Part shown: piece by piece, positions 7,781 through 16,443 of the stretch
How the letters are laid out: every line of letters begins with the position of its first letter
Position numbering within the stretch: the first letter of the stretch is position 1
Source: Gemmatimonadota bacterium
Lineage (GTDB): Bacteria > Gemmatimonadota > Gemmatimonadetes > Longimicrobiales > Gaopeijiaceae
DNA length: 64,000 nt
Direction: 5' to 3'
Assembly (NCBI GenBank): GCA_028875075.1
Contig: JAPPGF010000017.1
Location: 44,585 to 108,584 of the forward strand
The notes under the pieces: generated by a model
Seen by the model: the letters and a program-made list of their open reading frames with translations, nothing else
The model's database searches: none
What the model was told of the DNA's origin: nothing
Position numbers and translations under genes: made by a program

Positions 7781-8452
7781 TTAGGCTCGACGCCCTTTTT
7801 CCCGGAACCCGATCCGGTGGTAAGGATTCACCACGCTCGTCGCCACGTTCTTCAGGTGGGCGCTGACGCGTTTCAGATAACGCAGGTACATGGCCACCGT
7901 GACCGCATGCCCCGACCGTCCCGACAACGCCTCACCTGCGCACAGGGCACGCAGGTTTTCGTCCACCTTGGATGCGATGATGGCGTGAGACCCGATGATG
8001 CCCCTGGCCCGAACCTCGTCGGATCCCTCGAGGGCGGGCACGCTGTCGTCGAACATCCGAACCATGTTCTTCTCGATCTCAGCCACCTCGTCGTGTAGCT
8101 CGAGCCCATCGAACGGCCCCGGAACCGCACCGGCCAATTCCACGATGTTCTTGGTGTAGTCGCCGATCCGCTCGATGTCGATGACGATCGCCGTGAGGAC
8201 CAGCCCCAGGTTGATGTCCGGCTTGGCCGACACGGACAGGTGCGTGACAATCTTCCGCCGAACACTCCGCTCGTACTTGTTGAGCCGTTTGTCCCGCTTA
8301 TAGATGTCCGTCTCTAGCGCGCCATCGGAATGGAGCTGCTTGACGGCGTGGTCGAACATGTCGTGCGAGGCCTGGAGCATGAGGATTGCCTCGTCATATG
8401 CCTCCCGCAGCGGGCCTTGGGACCTGAAGAGCGTGACGATTTTCTTCCACAT
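7781..8452 (-). CDS. PhoU-domain regulatory protein
   Basis: A 223-residue all-helical protein with two PhoU-type three-helix units. Cues are ILMLQASHDMFDHAVKQLHS, the metal-binding-type VLTAIVIDIERIGDYTKNIV around residues 85-105, and a second unit ending YLRYLKRVSAHLKNVATSVV. The terminal NPYHRIGFREK is seen in PhoU proteins that partner Na/Pi cotransporters. The gene follows the cotransporter by 17 bases on the same strand, so they form an operon. The likely job is control of phosphate uptake by the neighbouring transporter rather than by the Pst system. Confidence 0.88.
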   Translation of the reverse strand: MWKKIVTLFRSQGPLREAYDEAILMLQASHDMFDHAVKQLHSDGALETDIYKRDKRLNKYERSVRRKIVTHLSVSAKPDINLGLVLTAIVIDIERIGDYTKNIVELAGAVPGPFDGLELHDEVAEIEKNMVRMFDDSVPALEGSDEVRARGIIGSHAIIASKVDENLRALCAGEALSGRSGHAVTVAMYLRYLKRVSAHLKNVATSVVNPYHRIGFREKGRRA

Positions 8453-8469
8453 GGCTTGCTACCTTTGCG

Positions 8470-9582
8470 CTACAGAATGAAGTAGATGATCGGGATGATG
8501 TGGAGTGCCACATATGCACCCATCACACGCGCTGAACTGACCTTGGTCCGAGCCGCATAGGCGCCGAGCTTCTGCGCCATCCAGATGGGAATCGCTCGTA
8601 GCGGATAGAAGATCGCGATTCCCAGAATATTGAAGCTGAAGTGTGCGAGACCCACGACCACGGCGGCGGGCTCACCCGTCGACATTGATGCCAGGATCGC
8701 CGTGATCGTCGTTCCGATGTTGGCGCCGAGCGTGTAGGGGAAGATCTGCCTGAGCGAGAGAGCTCCGGTCCCCGCCAGCGGGACAACGAGCGATGTCGTC
8801 GCCGAACTACTCTGGACCGCGGCAGTCGCTACGATGCCGAGACCGAAGCTGGTGGCATCGTTGCGGAAGAGGACCCGGTCGAAGAGCGACGCCATCCTCT
8901 CCAAGAACACACCGCGCATGAAGAGCATCAGCCGCCTCAGCGAGATGAACAGCACGACCAACGCGATGCCTATGAGCGGCAACCCCGCGGGGAGCGCGTC
9001 CGAGACAAGATCGACGAGCGGCCCCACGACGGCGTCGAGCGGGTCGAAGAGTGACATTCCGCCGGCGCCTGCGAAGATGCCCTCCATGAACGTCGCCATC
9101 TTTTCCACGGGATGGAAGAAAATCTCCAGCGGCAAAATCACCATCGCCGCCAAGACGTTGAAGAAGTCGTGCACCGTGGAGGCCGCGAATGCGCGCTTGA
9201 ACTCGGCCGGACGCGTGATGTGCCCGAGGGAGACCAGCGTGTTCGTCGTGGTGGTTCCGATGTTCGCGCCCATGAGCATGGGCACGGCGGCCCCGACCGT
9301 GAGGATGTCCCCGGCGACCATGGTGACAATGAGGCTCGTCGTCGTAGACGAGCTCTGGATGAGGCTGGTCGCCAGAAAGCCGATGAAGAGCCCCGCCACC
9401 GGATCCGCGGCCATGTTCAAGAGCTGCTCGGCGATGCCGAGCCCCCCCATCCTGAACGCCGTGCTCATCAGCTTGATGCTGAAAAAGAACAGGTACAGCA
9501 GGCCGAGGAAGTAGAGGACGCTGCCGACTACGGCGATCCGGCTCGCCTTCTTGTGCGGTTGCAAAGAGGTGGGCTCAGGCAC
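8470..9582 (-). CDS. Na/Pi cotransporter family protein
   Basis: A 370-residue inner-membrane protein of the NptA/YjbB type (Na_Pi_cotrans repeats). Two inverted repeats carry the diagnostic QSSSTTTSLIVTMVAG (about residues 76-91) and the second-half match QSSSATTSLVVPLAGTGAL. Each is followed by GANIGTT, the substrate-site glycine-rich turn. About eight hydrophobic helices are visible. It uses the sodium gradient to import inorganic phosphate. It is the first gene of a two-gene operon with the PhoU protein. The operon lies between repeat copies B and C, so it is probably accessory. Confidence 0.93.
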   Translation of the reverse strand: MPEPTSLQPHKKASRIAVVGSVLYFLGLLYLFFFSIKLMSTAFRMGGLGIAEQLLNMAADPVAGLFIGFLATSLIQSSSTTTSLIVTMVAGDILTVGAAVPMLMGANIGTTTTNTLVSLGHITRPAEFKRAFAASTVHDFFNVLAAMVILPLEIFFHPVEKMATFMEGIFAGAGGMSLFDPLDAVVGPLVDLVSDALPAGLPLIGIALVVLFISLRRLMLFMRGVFLERMASLFDRVLFRNDATSFGLGIVATAAVQSSSATTSLVVPLAGTGALSLRQIFPYTLGANIGTTITAILASMSTGEPAAVVVGLAHFSFNILGIAIFYPLRAIPIWMAQKLGAYAARTKVSSARVMGAYVALHIIPIIYFIL

Positions 9583-9751
9583 GGGAAAGTTGTTGAAGGA
9601 GTGCTGGATCGTGGCGAAATGTCGTTCTTGAGCCGACAGAAGCTACCGCTTGCCGCCACCGGGGAAAATCGGCTACCGGGCGATGGCTTCATTCCCCGTC
9701 TCGGGACCGGACAATCGGCCGTCCGGCCCCTTTGGCGATCGATCCGCCCAT

Positions 9752-10570
9752 CTATCTGTCCAACAACTGATTGCTCCGAAGGAATCCCGTGACCAGCGCC
9801 ACGACCTTAGGCCACTCGGAAGCGCAGTCGTTGTGGGCGCAGTCCAATTCGGTGACATCGAGTTCCTCCCGGGCAGCCGCGAGCGTCTCCGCGTGTGCGT
9901 AGGGGATCACGTCGTCGCGGATGCCATGCATCAGGAGGACGGGGCCCGAAAAGTCCGAAACCGCACGTCGGTTGTCGAAACGATCCCGCACCAGGAAGCC
10001 GGGGACGAGATTCGCCCTCGCGATCGCTTTTGCGGAACTGAACGTGGATTGGAGAACCAACGCCCGGACGGGCCGGTCCAAAGCGAGATCTCCCGCCACG
10101 CCGCCGCCCAGCGACCATCCATACGCTATGATGCGGTCGGCGTCGATGTCGCCCCGTGCAATGAGCCAATCGAACGCAAGTGCGAATGTCTCGCGCAGGG
10201 TCGAGCGGGACGGCGTTCCTCGAGAGTGACCGTATCCGGGAAATTCCACCAGGAGTACGTTCGCTCCTGCCGCTGCGAGGTGCTCCATGTCTCCGCGCCG
10301 ATCATCGATCAACTCGCCGTTGCCGTGGGCGAAGATGATCGTGGGCCTGTCGACGTCTCCCTCGGCGTTGAAGAACCAGGCCTCGACGCGTCCGAACGAG
10401 GCTTCGAGCCACACCTGGGTGACATCGGGCGGTGCGGACGCCGTTGGGCGAGCAGAGCTGCGAAGCGTTCCGGGAAAGGCCATCCGGCGCTGAAGGGCGA
10501 AGATCAGCGCAAAGTATCCGAGTATGGCCAAGACCAGCACGCGTCCCACGACGATCAGCACGTGAGGCAT
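9752..10570 (-). CDS. Membrane-anchored alpha/beta hydrolase (Bem46/ABHD13-like)
   Basis: A 272-residue protein with an N-terminal membrane anchor (residues 4-24, LIVVGRVLVLAILGYFALIF) and an alpha/beta hydrolase fold. The oxyanion motif FAHGNGE is near residues 79-85, the nucleophile elbow GWSLGGG near 153-159, an acid in LMHGIRDDVIPY, and the catalytic His probably in DCAHNDC. This order and spacing are those of Bem46/YtmA-type hydrolases, a group whose natural substrates are mostly unknown. It is monocistronic on the minus strand, ending next to the second direct repeat. Confidence 0.87.
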   Translation of the reverse strand: MPHVLIVVGRVLVLAILGYFALIFALQRRMAFPGTLRSSARPTASAPPDVTQVWLEASFGRVEAWFFNAEGDVDRPTIIFAHGNGELIDDRRGDMEHLAAAGANVLLVEFPGYGHSRGTPSRSTLRETFALAFDWLIARGDIDADRIIAYGWSLGGGVAGDLALDRPVRALVLQSTFSSAKAIARANLVPGFLVRDRFDNRRAVSDFSGPVLLMHGIRDDVIPYAHAETLAAAREELDVTELDCAHNDCASEWPKVVALVTGFLRSNQLLDR

Positions 10571-10610
10571 CCACCTAGCCCTCTAGCGGGCTTCCTTCCT
10601 CGAAAAAGGC

Positions 10611-10733
10611 GGGGAGATCTCCTGTGACGACTTGGGCGACTGCGGCACGCAGCGGATCAACATCGTCCACCACACGGACTCGCGGGTGAGCGACGTGGCG
10701 CGGCTGCCGGTCGTATACCGGTTGGCACCCTGA
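10611..10733 (+). pseudogene. 3'-terminal fragment of the substrate-binding-protein gene
   Basis: In frame, these bases encode the last 40 residues of the protein at 2570 (GEISCDDLGDCGTQRINIVH through LPVVYRLAP) with three or four substitutions, then the stop. Upstream of 10611 the homology stops abruptly, in DNA belonging to the hydrolase's 5' side. No start codon is available, so it is a dead fragment produced by duplication or by insertion of the intervening block. Confidence 0.85.
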
Positions 10734-10942
10734 TCCCGAGTCCAATACGACAAGTGGCGAGCCGCGTTTTGCCTTGTTCGTTCACACCGCTCATAGCACG
10801 ACTCCCTAACAGGAGTTGGCAAGTTCGAATACTGCAGCTCCCTATTGAACTTACGCGGTTCCGGAATTCCCATTCCCGCCACTTTCCCACGCCTAGCGGA
10901 AGTGCACGCCGTGTGGCTTCGCCCGCCCAATTGCCGCCGAAG
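10611..10942 (+). repeat. Direct repeat, copy C
   Basis: Second long copy of the repeat at 3725-4057, same orientation, with scattered substitutions. It ends at GCCGCCGAAG, after which the two copies diverge. The integrase fragment begins 22 bases later. The two long copies bound a segment of about 6.6 kb. Confidence 0.88.
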
Positions 10943-10963
10943 GCGCCCGCGATTCTGCGCTAG

Positions 10964-11225
10964 GTTCATCCCCTGACGGGGCACAACCGCTACGCCTTCC
11001 CCAACGCGCGCCATCCACGCCGGGAGTTGCCGATGAGCCGCCGCACGCCCTGGAGTGCGTTCCGGGCATTGGACATCCCCAACGAACCGATGACGATGGA
11101 CGGGTTCCGCGCGATGGCGCGCACCATTCTGGACGAGGTGCTCGGGTTCCGGCCCGACTTCATAGAACACCAGTTGGCCCACGCGGTGCGGGATCCCAAC
11201 GGCCGGGCCTACAACCGGACGAAGG
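10964..11225 (+). pseudogene. Tyrosine integrase, C-terminal remnant (P4-type)
   Basis: From an in-frame stop at 10961 to about 11225 the translation reads TGHNRYAFPNARHPRRELPM, SRRTPWSAFRALDIP, GFRAMARTILDEVLGFRPDF and IEHQLAHAVRDPNGRAYNRT. This is the catalytic end of P4-family site-specific recombinases: the box II Arg in GFRAMA, the H-x-x-x region before it replaced by D (MTMDGFR), the HQLAH segment and the nucleophilic Tyr in AYNRT. The N-terminal DNA-binding and core domains are missing, and the sequence after the Tyr loses homology, so it is inactive. It signals that the neighbouring block arrived on an integrative element. Confidence 0.85.
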
Positions 11226-11338
11226 CGAGGAGATCGAGCCGGGGGCCTTGGGTCCTGGACCGGGTTGACGGCACGCCCCTCATCGGTTCGACCCGGAAAT
11301 CTTGCCTTCACGGGGCAACCTGCCAGCGAACAGCACGG

Positions 11339-12196
11339 TCATGTCTTCCTCAAGCCAAGTCCTCTCAGCCAAGCGTCAACCTGTCCGAAGGCGTCCTGCT
11401 GCCATTGATCCGCTGTACGATCACCAAGAGAGTGAGAACCTTCCACAAATAGTCTGACGCTCCTTGGTCCGAAGTCTTCGATGTTCCGGAATTTGTCGGA
11501 GATCAAGCAGTAACCTTGTCGGGCCGACTGAACGTCGAGGAGTAGCTGGGTTGCCTTGACAAGCGCATCGATCCCATCGGGGAAATTTCGGATGGAATAG
11601 TAGATGTCGTAGGCGTCCTTGCCTTTCAGACGGTTGGTGATGGCGTAGCCTTTCATGGCCAAGAGGGCTGGAATCGACGCAACTGCGATACGAACGAGAT
11701 TCCTGCCGCCATCGGGCATGTCGCCTTCGATGGCGACCATCTGATAGAACCTGAGCGCTAGGTCAGCGCCGTCGGCACGCTGGACGGCAAACTGGTTGAT
11801 GAGCGGCGGTGTATTTCCCGTAATCTCTGCGTCGCGTGGCATCAGGAAGTCGACGACGACGTCGATGTCGGGCTCGTCATCCTTGGCTGGTACGGTGCGT
11901 ACGAGTTGGAAGCGCCGGAGATTGTCCCGTTGGTGGTAGCCATGTTCCTGGAGGGCTTCGACAAGTCGAACATATTCGCCGTCGCCCAGAGCGGACGGGT
12001 CGAGACCGAGGTCTACGTCCCCAGTGCCGATATGGGGCATGTCGGCCTCGCTCAGCAACAGCCAGGGAACGGCACCGCCGACAATCGCAAACTTGCCTTC
12101 GAAGCTGCCGAGGATCTGGCCGATCTCGATCAGCACAGACTTGACCGCCGTTGTCGTCCGGTCATTGTAGTCACCGGCGGATTGAGTTTCTCTCAT
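11339..12196 (-). CDS. abiEii: AbiEii-type nucleotidyltransferase toxin
   Basis: A 285-residue protein of the AbiEii/MenT nucleotidyltransferase family. Motif I is IVGGAVPWLLL followed by GTGDVDLGLD, with the metal-binding Asp pair at about 60 and 62. A further acidic DIDVVVDF lies at 110-117, and the later motif KGKDAYDIYYS (Lys193, Asp194, Asp197) is the conserved C-terminal catalytic cluster. I choose the ATG at 12196 because it overlaps the antitoxin stop as ATGA; ATGs at 12202 and 12211 are alternatives. Family knowledge: such toxins add nucleotides to tRNA or otherwise block growth during phage infection. It is the second gene of the AbiE operon. Confidence 0.88.
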   Translation of the reverse strand: MRETQSAGDYNDRTTTAVKSVLIEIGQILGSFEGKFAIVGGAVPWLLLSEADMPHIGTGDVDLGLDPSALGDGEYVRLVEALQEHGYHQRDNLRRFQLVRTVPAKDDEPDIDVVVDFLMPRDAEITGNTPPLINQFAVQRADGADLALRFYQMVAIEGDMPDGGRNLVRIAVASIPALLAMKGYAITNRLKGKDAYDIYYSIRNFPDGIDALVKATQLLLDVQSARQGYCLISDKFRNIEDFGPRSVRLFVEGSHSLGDRTADQWQQDAFGQVDAWLRGLGLRKT

Positions 12197-13296
12197 AACC
12201 ATGGAAAACACTTCGAGGCCATGTAATCGGCGACCTCACGATCTCGATCGTTGCCGTTCCAAAGATCGAGGTATGTGACGATTGGACTGGCGCAGAAAAT
12301 GCCCGGTGCCGGCTGATCGGCGTCTTCGAATAGACTCTCGTCTTTCGGGATGCGCAGGATGACGTTTGCCCCCTTTGCAGCATGAGTCAGCTTCAATACC
12401 TCCTTCAGCATACGAGCGCCGGGTTCGTCTGCGTAGAAGCTGTGTGTGCCGCCCCGGGCGAAGGGGGCAAACCATTGAGCGGCTGAATTGGACGAGTAAA
12501 TTGCGCGCGGATGCTGCGGTTCCGGATTCAGCTTTCCAGACAACTGTTGGCTGAGTTGTTCTCCGTGGAAAAACGTGTATCCGCTGATGCGGTGACCGTC
12601 CGGCTGGCGGTAGTCCTCGCGCCATGTCCTCAATAGCGCATCCGGCTGGACAAGGATGACGCCGTTGTCTCGTTTTTCGATCCATTCCCGTTCGAGCAGG
12701 GCTTTGCGAACGTTGCTCACATGCCCGAGGCTCGCATTGGCCGCCGTCGCTAGGTCGGCGACGCGCCATGCCCGGTCAGGATCGCGAATGAGGGCCCGCA
12801 AGATTGCGGCAGACTTCGGGGTGAAGATCGACCGCAGCGCGCGGGTTTCGGACTTGGGCCTGTCTGCGACCGCTCGATCGATATAAACACTGTCGAAGGC
12901 GAGGTGAGCGTTCCCGACCAGATCTAGGTAGGCGACATCATGATCTGTGCAGATCGACCGAGACTCGGGAGACAGGTAGGGACTCACGAGCATGGGGATC
13001 AAATGCCGGCTGGAATCTTCGTAACCGGACTGACGAGCATGCGCCAAGTAGCCTTTGAGTTGATAGACCGCAGATCGGATGAAACGGGGAGCACCGTTGG
13101 ACTTGACCTGGATGATGAGAGCATAGGTGTCATCGCCGTGCTGGAAATCGATACGTCCGTCTATGAGATCGTCACTGCCGAGCCCCTGTCCATGACGAAC
13201 CGAACTGGCGTCGAGGCGCAGCACATGATCAAGCAGATCACGGGCCAGGTTGACGGCCGTGATTTCCAGGTCTTTTCCTGATGTCGGCTTTTTCAT
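12193..13296 (-). CDS. abiEi: AbiEi-type antitoxin with nuclease-like N-terminal domain
   Basis: A 367-residue protein. Residues 1-150 form a restriction-endonuclease-like fold: GRIDFQHGD with Asp50, then LIIQVKSNG with the Gln-x-Lys that replaces or retains the Asp/Glu-x-Lys core, followed by AVYQLKGYLAHAR. Residues about 155-215 are a winged helix (AWRVADLATAANASLGHVSN, VRKALLEREWIEKR). The C-terminal half resembles AbiEi antitoxins of the longer type. It precedes the toxin with an ATGA overlap. Expected roles are repression of its own promoter and neutralisation of AbiEii. Whether the N-terminal domain is catalytic is open. ATG 13296 is preferred to GTG 13299. Confidence 0.82.
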   Translation of the reverse strand: MKKPTSGKDLEITAVNLARDLLDHVLRLDASSVRHGQGLGSDDLIDGRIDFQHGDDTYALIIQVKSNGAPRFIRSAVYQLKGYLAHARQSGYEDSSRHLIPMLVSPYLSPESRSICTDHDVAYLDLVGNAHLAFDSVYIDRAVADRPKSETRALRSIFTPKSAAILRALIRDPDRAWRVADLATAANASLGHVSNVRKALLEREWIEKRDNGVILVQPDALLRTWREDYRQPDGHRISGYTFFHGEQLSQQLSGKLNPEPQHPRAIYSSNSAAQWFAPFARGGTHSFYADEPGARMLKEVLKLTHAAKGANVILRIPKDESLFEDADQPAPGIFCASPIVTYLDLWNGNDRDREVADYMASKCFPWL

Positions 13297-13354
13297 CACA
13301 CACTGAAATTACCATTATTGGTGAAAACAGTCAATCGATTTCACTTATGTGATG
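13294..13354 (-). promoter_or_regulatory. AbiE promoter with overlapping inverted repeats
   Basis: On the minus strand TTGACT (13334-13329), a 17-bp spacer and TAATTT (13311-13306) form a good sigma-70-type promoter. The -10 box ends only 9 bases before ATG 13296, so the mRNA would be almost leaderless. Imperfect inverted repeats overlap it: ACCATTATTGGT at the spacer, and CATCACA (13294-13300) facing TGTGATG at 13348-13354. These are plausible operators for autoregulation by the AbiEi winged helix. The region is clearly AT-rich compared with the flanks. Confidence 0.55.
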
Positions 13355-13461
13355 TTTTCAGCGATTTGCTGATGATGCCAGAAATGATGAAATGCCGATT
13401 GGCTGCCTGAACCGGGCGAGGTCCCACGCGGTTCAGACCTGGCATAGACTGGAGGAACTAC

Positions 13462-14337
13462 ATGGCAGCGGGATATGGGGATGGACGTGTGTCGATTGGG
13501 TCGACCATGGCAGGCCGTGTAGCCGTCACGAAGGTCGCATCCGTCCCGGCTCTGACCCCACGAATCCGTCTAGATCTCTCGTGGACGCTGGGGCACGTTG
13601 ATCGTTCGAGACGTGGAAAACCCCCTGAGGAGTATCTGCTCATCGACTTTGGAGGCGAACTGTGGCTGGGGACGGACGATCTTTTCGTCGGAACTCTCGT
13701 GCGGGACGGATCGAGACGTGCACTACGCTCGTTCGGCTATGTGGATACCCAAGCTGGATCGGTCGCCCTCGACCTGGGGCGCGACGGATTGGAACGGATA
13801 GAGGAGCACCGGGCTGGTGCCGCTCTGGAATTGAGAATGCGACTATGGACGCGCATTGAGATGGGCGGAAAGACGACCGATGCTCAAGTCGAGGAAATCG
13901 CACTCAAGGTCTCCCGTGACGACTGGCTCCCGGTACTCCGGGTACTGACTGGCGAGCGAGTCGATCTCCTGGAGATCCGTTTTGATCTTGTGTATGCCGC
14001 CTGCTACAAGGCGAGCGTCAAGGAGATCGGTCTTGCGCAGGAAGCAGTGGACCGAGGCGACTTCAACCGGGCCGTCCTGCAAGCGCGGAAGGCTGTTACC
14101 CTCATGGAGGAGTCCGTGAAGGCGACGACCGGAGAGGATCTCCGGACCGCATTGACGGACAGAATCGACAAGCGACACGCTGACCTTTACCTAGGGATAG
14201 TCACACGCGCCAAAGACATGGGCAATTTCGAGGCGCACCGTCCGGAGGCTCGCGAGTACACCCGCGTCGAGGCCCTCTTCGCCATCCGTCTAGCGATGAT
14301 CTCGCTTGAGGTCGTAGCGGGGCTGCTAGCACCGTGA
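13462..14337 (+). CDS. Hypothetical protein with possible HEPN-like C-terminal domain
   Basis: A 291-residue protein of no family I recognise, divergent from the AbiE operon and preceded by GGAGGAAC 6 bases before the ATG. The N-terminal 165 residues look beta-rich (EEYLLIDFGGELWLGTDDLF, ALRSFGYVDTQAGSVALDLG). The C-terminal 110 are helical, with RGDFNRAVLQARKAVTLMEE, then GNFEAHRPEAREYTRVEALF and a last hydrophobic helix, a layout seen in HEPN/DUF4145-type domains. A clean R-x4-6-H motif is not present (nearest is RAKDMGNFEAH). Its position suggests defense or stress function, but that is inference. Confidence 0.7.
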   Translation: MAAGYGDGRVSIGSTMAGRVAVTKVASVPALTPRIRLDLSWTLGHVDRSRRGKPPEEYLLIDFGGELWLGTDDLFVGTLVRDGSRRALRSFGYVDTQAGSVALDLGRDGLERIEEHRAGAALELRMRLWTRIEMGGKTTDAQVEEIALKVSRDDWLPVLRVLTGERVDLLEIRFDLVYAACYKASVKEIGLAQEAVDRGDFNRAVLQARKAVTLMEESVKATTGEDLRTALTDRIDKRHADLYLGIVTRAKDMGNFEAHRPEAREYTRVEALFAIRLAMISLEVVAGLLAP

Positions 14338-14780
14338 CCGAATCATGGGAGGGCACACCGACTGGGCGCTAGGTGCCGAGCGACAAGCGCACGGGCCGGA
14401 TATCGAGACCGGAGGGCTCGGGGAGCCCGGGAATCTGGATCGAATGGGATGGCGAGGAATGAAGTGGGGGGGCGGAAGGATGTGACATCAAGTCGCCAAC
14501 GGGCAATCCAGGTTCTGCGGACGAGGCCTCTGCGGTTACGTGGCAATGGACGTTCGTTCCTGAACGGCGCCCCCGGGCGTCGGGCGGTACCCTTGACGAG
14601 GCAGTCAGCGCATCTGACCATGCCAGAAGGATGACAGTCTGGCCGGTACCGGGTCGCCCTGGGACATCCCGCCCCTCCATATATGTGCGCACCGGCAATG
14701 TCCGTCGCGGAAGCCTGTCTCGTGCGCGGATGACCCGTCCGCCCGTTCCCTCACCGACCCGAAATCCACCCGACCCGAGA
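14338..14780. other. Intergenic stretch before the second binding-protein gene
   Basis: About 440 bases with no convincing gene. Minus-strand frames through 14369-14700 have somewhat protein-like composition (for example LLAWSDALTASSRVPPDARG), which could be a decayed gene, but no start, stop or family supports it. Confidence 0.4.
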
Positions 14781-15926
14781 ATGAAACGCACATCCGTCGC
14801 CTTGGCGGCGGTCATCGCACTGGCCTCGTGCGGGGACGACACTACCCCGTCTTCCGTCGCCCCCGACGATGGCCCTGTCCGGATCGGGCACCTCGTCTCC
14901 GGGGACCGCATCTCGTACCGGAACGGCGCCGCGCTGGCCGTCGATGAGGTGAACGCCGGCGGGGGACTCCTCGGTCGGCCCGTCGAACTCGTGAGCGAGG
15001 TGGGGATCGAGGAGGCTGCGGTCGCGGCGCAGATCGCGGAGAGGATGATCGTCACCGACGAGGTCGTGGCGATTATCGGTCCGAACCGCTCCACTCACGC
15101 AGTGGAGGTCGGCCCCGTGGCGCAGCGGCTGGGCGTGCCGATGGTCACGACGGCGGCCACGAACCCGAGAGTCACGGAAGCCGGTGAGCTTGTCTTCATG
15201 GCCGCCTACACGGATCGGTTCCAGGGCGGGGTCATGGCGCAGTTCGCGCGCGAGACGCTCGGGGTCACGACCGCCGCCTTCCTCACGGAGCGCGGGGACG
15301 TCTATGCCGAAGGGATCGCCGAGTTCTTCGCCGTCAGCTTCCGCGATTTGGGGGGGACGGTCGTCCGCGAGGAGTTCTATGACGCCGGTGCGACGGATTT
15401 CTCGGCGCAGCTCGCCCGCATCTCGGCGGCAGCTCCCGAGATCCTCTTCCTTCCGGGCTTCCCGCCGGAGGTCGCGCTCATTACCCGGGCGGCCCGCGCG
15501 CTTCCCCTGACAGATGCGGACGGCGGGCAGACGGTCCTTGCCGGTGGGGATACGTGGGATAACCCGGAGCTCCTCCAGAACGAGGGCGCCGACGTCGAGG
15601 GTGGCTACTTCACGACCCACTTCTCGCCCGACACCGACGAGCCGGCGGCCCGCGCATTCGTCGCGGCCTACCAGGCGGCATACGGGACACTCCCGAGCGG
15701 GGGGGATGGGGTGAACTACGATGCGGTGCGGATCTTCGTCGAGGCCGCGGAGCGGGCGGGCACCCTGGAAGCCGCTGCCGTGCGAAGGCAGATCGCGGCC
15801 ACCGAAGATTACGCGGGGGCCACGCGCATCGCCCGCTACAGTGAGGACCGCCATCCCACCAAGAGCGTGGTCATCATGTCGGTCCGGGACGGCGCGAAGA
15901 CGTTCTTCCGCCAGGTGGACCCCTAG
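14781..15926 (+). CDS. ABC-type (Leu/Ile/Val-like) substrate-binding lipoprotein
   Basis: A 381-residue Peripla_BP_6 protein. The ATG at 14781 gives a short lipoprotein signal, MKRTSVALAAVIALAS followed by Cys17. The mature domain shows IGHLVSGDRISYRNGAALAV, DEVNAGGGLLGRPVELV (the family opening), then AIIGPNRSTHAVEVGPVAQR and a C-terminal lobe with PEILFLPGFPPEVALITRAA. It is distantly similar to the protein at 2570 but not a recent copy. There is no permease beside it. It precedes the dehydrogenase pair by 82 bases and may be co-transcribed. Confidence 0.88.
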   Translation: MKRTSVALAAVIALASCGDDTTPSSVAPDDGPVRIGHLVSGDRISYRNGAALAVDEVNAGGGLLGRPVELVSEVGIEEAAVAAQIAERMIVTDEVVAIIGPNRSTHAVEVGPVAQRLGVPMVTTAATNPRVTEAGELVFMAAYTDRFQGGVMAQFARETLGVTTAAFLTERGDVYAEGIAEFFAVSFRDLGGTVVREEFYDAGATDFSAQLARISAAAPEILFLPGFPPEVALITRAARALPLTDADGGQTVLAGGDTWDNPELLQNEGADVEGGYFTTHFSPDTDEPAARAFVAAYQAAYGTLPSGGDGVNYDAVRIFVEAAERAGTLEAAAVRRQIAATEDYAGATRIARYSEDRHPTKSVVIMSVRDGAKTFFRQVDP

Positions 15927-16008
15927 GCGGCGTCTCTCTCCGGGTGGTGACCTGGCGGAGTGGGGGCAGGCTTGCCACGGGGAAGATCATGACGACAGGG
16001 GGCGGTGT

Positions 16009-16443
16009 GTGACGACTATAACGAGGCGGCGCTTCGTTGCCGTCTTCGCTGGGATCCCGGCGTTCGGATCGGCGTGGTCGAGGGAGGGCGACGACGACCC
16101 GGCCCGCTTCCGGTTGCTTTCGGCCCGGCTGACGGGTTTTCCGGAGGAGGCACTCGACCGCGATCTTGCGCTGGTCCTGATGGAGGGGCTGGCGTCGACG
16201 GGAGACGGCCCAGGCGTCGAGCGTCTAGTGTCCGGTACGGCTCGGGACGCCGATGCCGATCTTGTCCGACGGATCGTTGTTGCGTGGTACAGCGGCATCT
16301 ATCCGGCGGCCGACGGACCAACGGTCCGCGCCGCTCATGACGCGCTCGTCTGGCGCGCGCTCGACTTCACGAATCCTCCGGGCCGCTGCAGTGTGGAAGC
16401 GGGCGACTGGGGCCACCCACCGCTCGGCGCGGGAATCGGGTGA
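16009..16443 (+). CDS. Dehydrogenase small subunit (gluconate 2-dehydrogenase subunit 3/FAD-SLDH-like), Tat-exported
   Basis: A 144-residue protein starting at GTG 16009, with AGGGGG upstream. The N-terminus TTITRRRFVAVFAGIPAFG is a twin-arginine signal (RRRF). The body LLSARLTGFPEEALDRDLAL, then a helix with RIVVAWYSGIYP and the terminal HPPLGAGIG, matches the small gamma subunits that escort GMC-type membrane dehydrogenases through Tat. Its stop TGA overlaps the ATG of the large subunit (TGATG), giving translational coupling. Expected role: maturation and export of the flavoprotein as a complex. Confidence 0.85.
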   Translation: MTTITRRRFVAVFAGIPAFGSAWSREGDDDPARFRLLSARLTGFPEEALDRDLALVLMEGLASTGDGPGVERLVSGTARDADADLVRRIVVAWYSGIYPAADGPTVRAAHDALVWRALDFTNPPGRCSVEAGDWGHPPLGAGIG

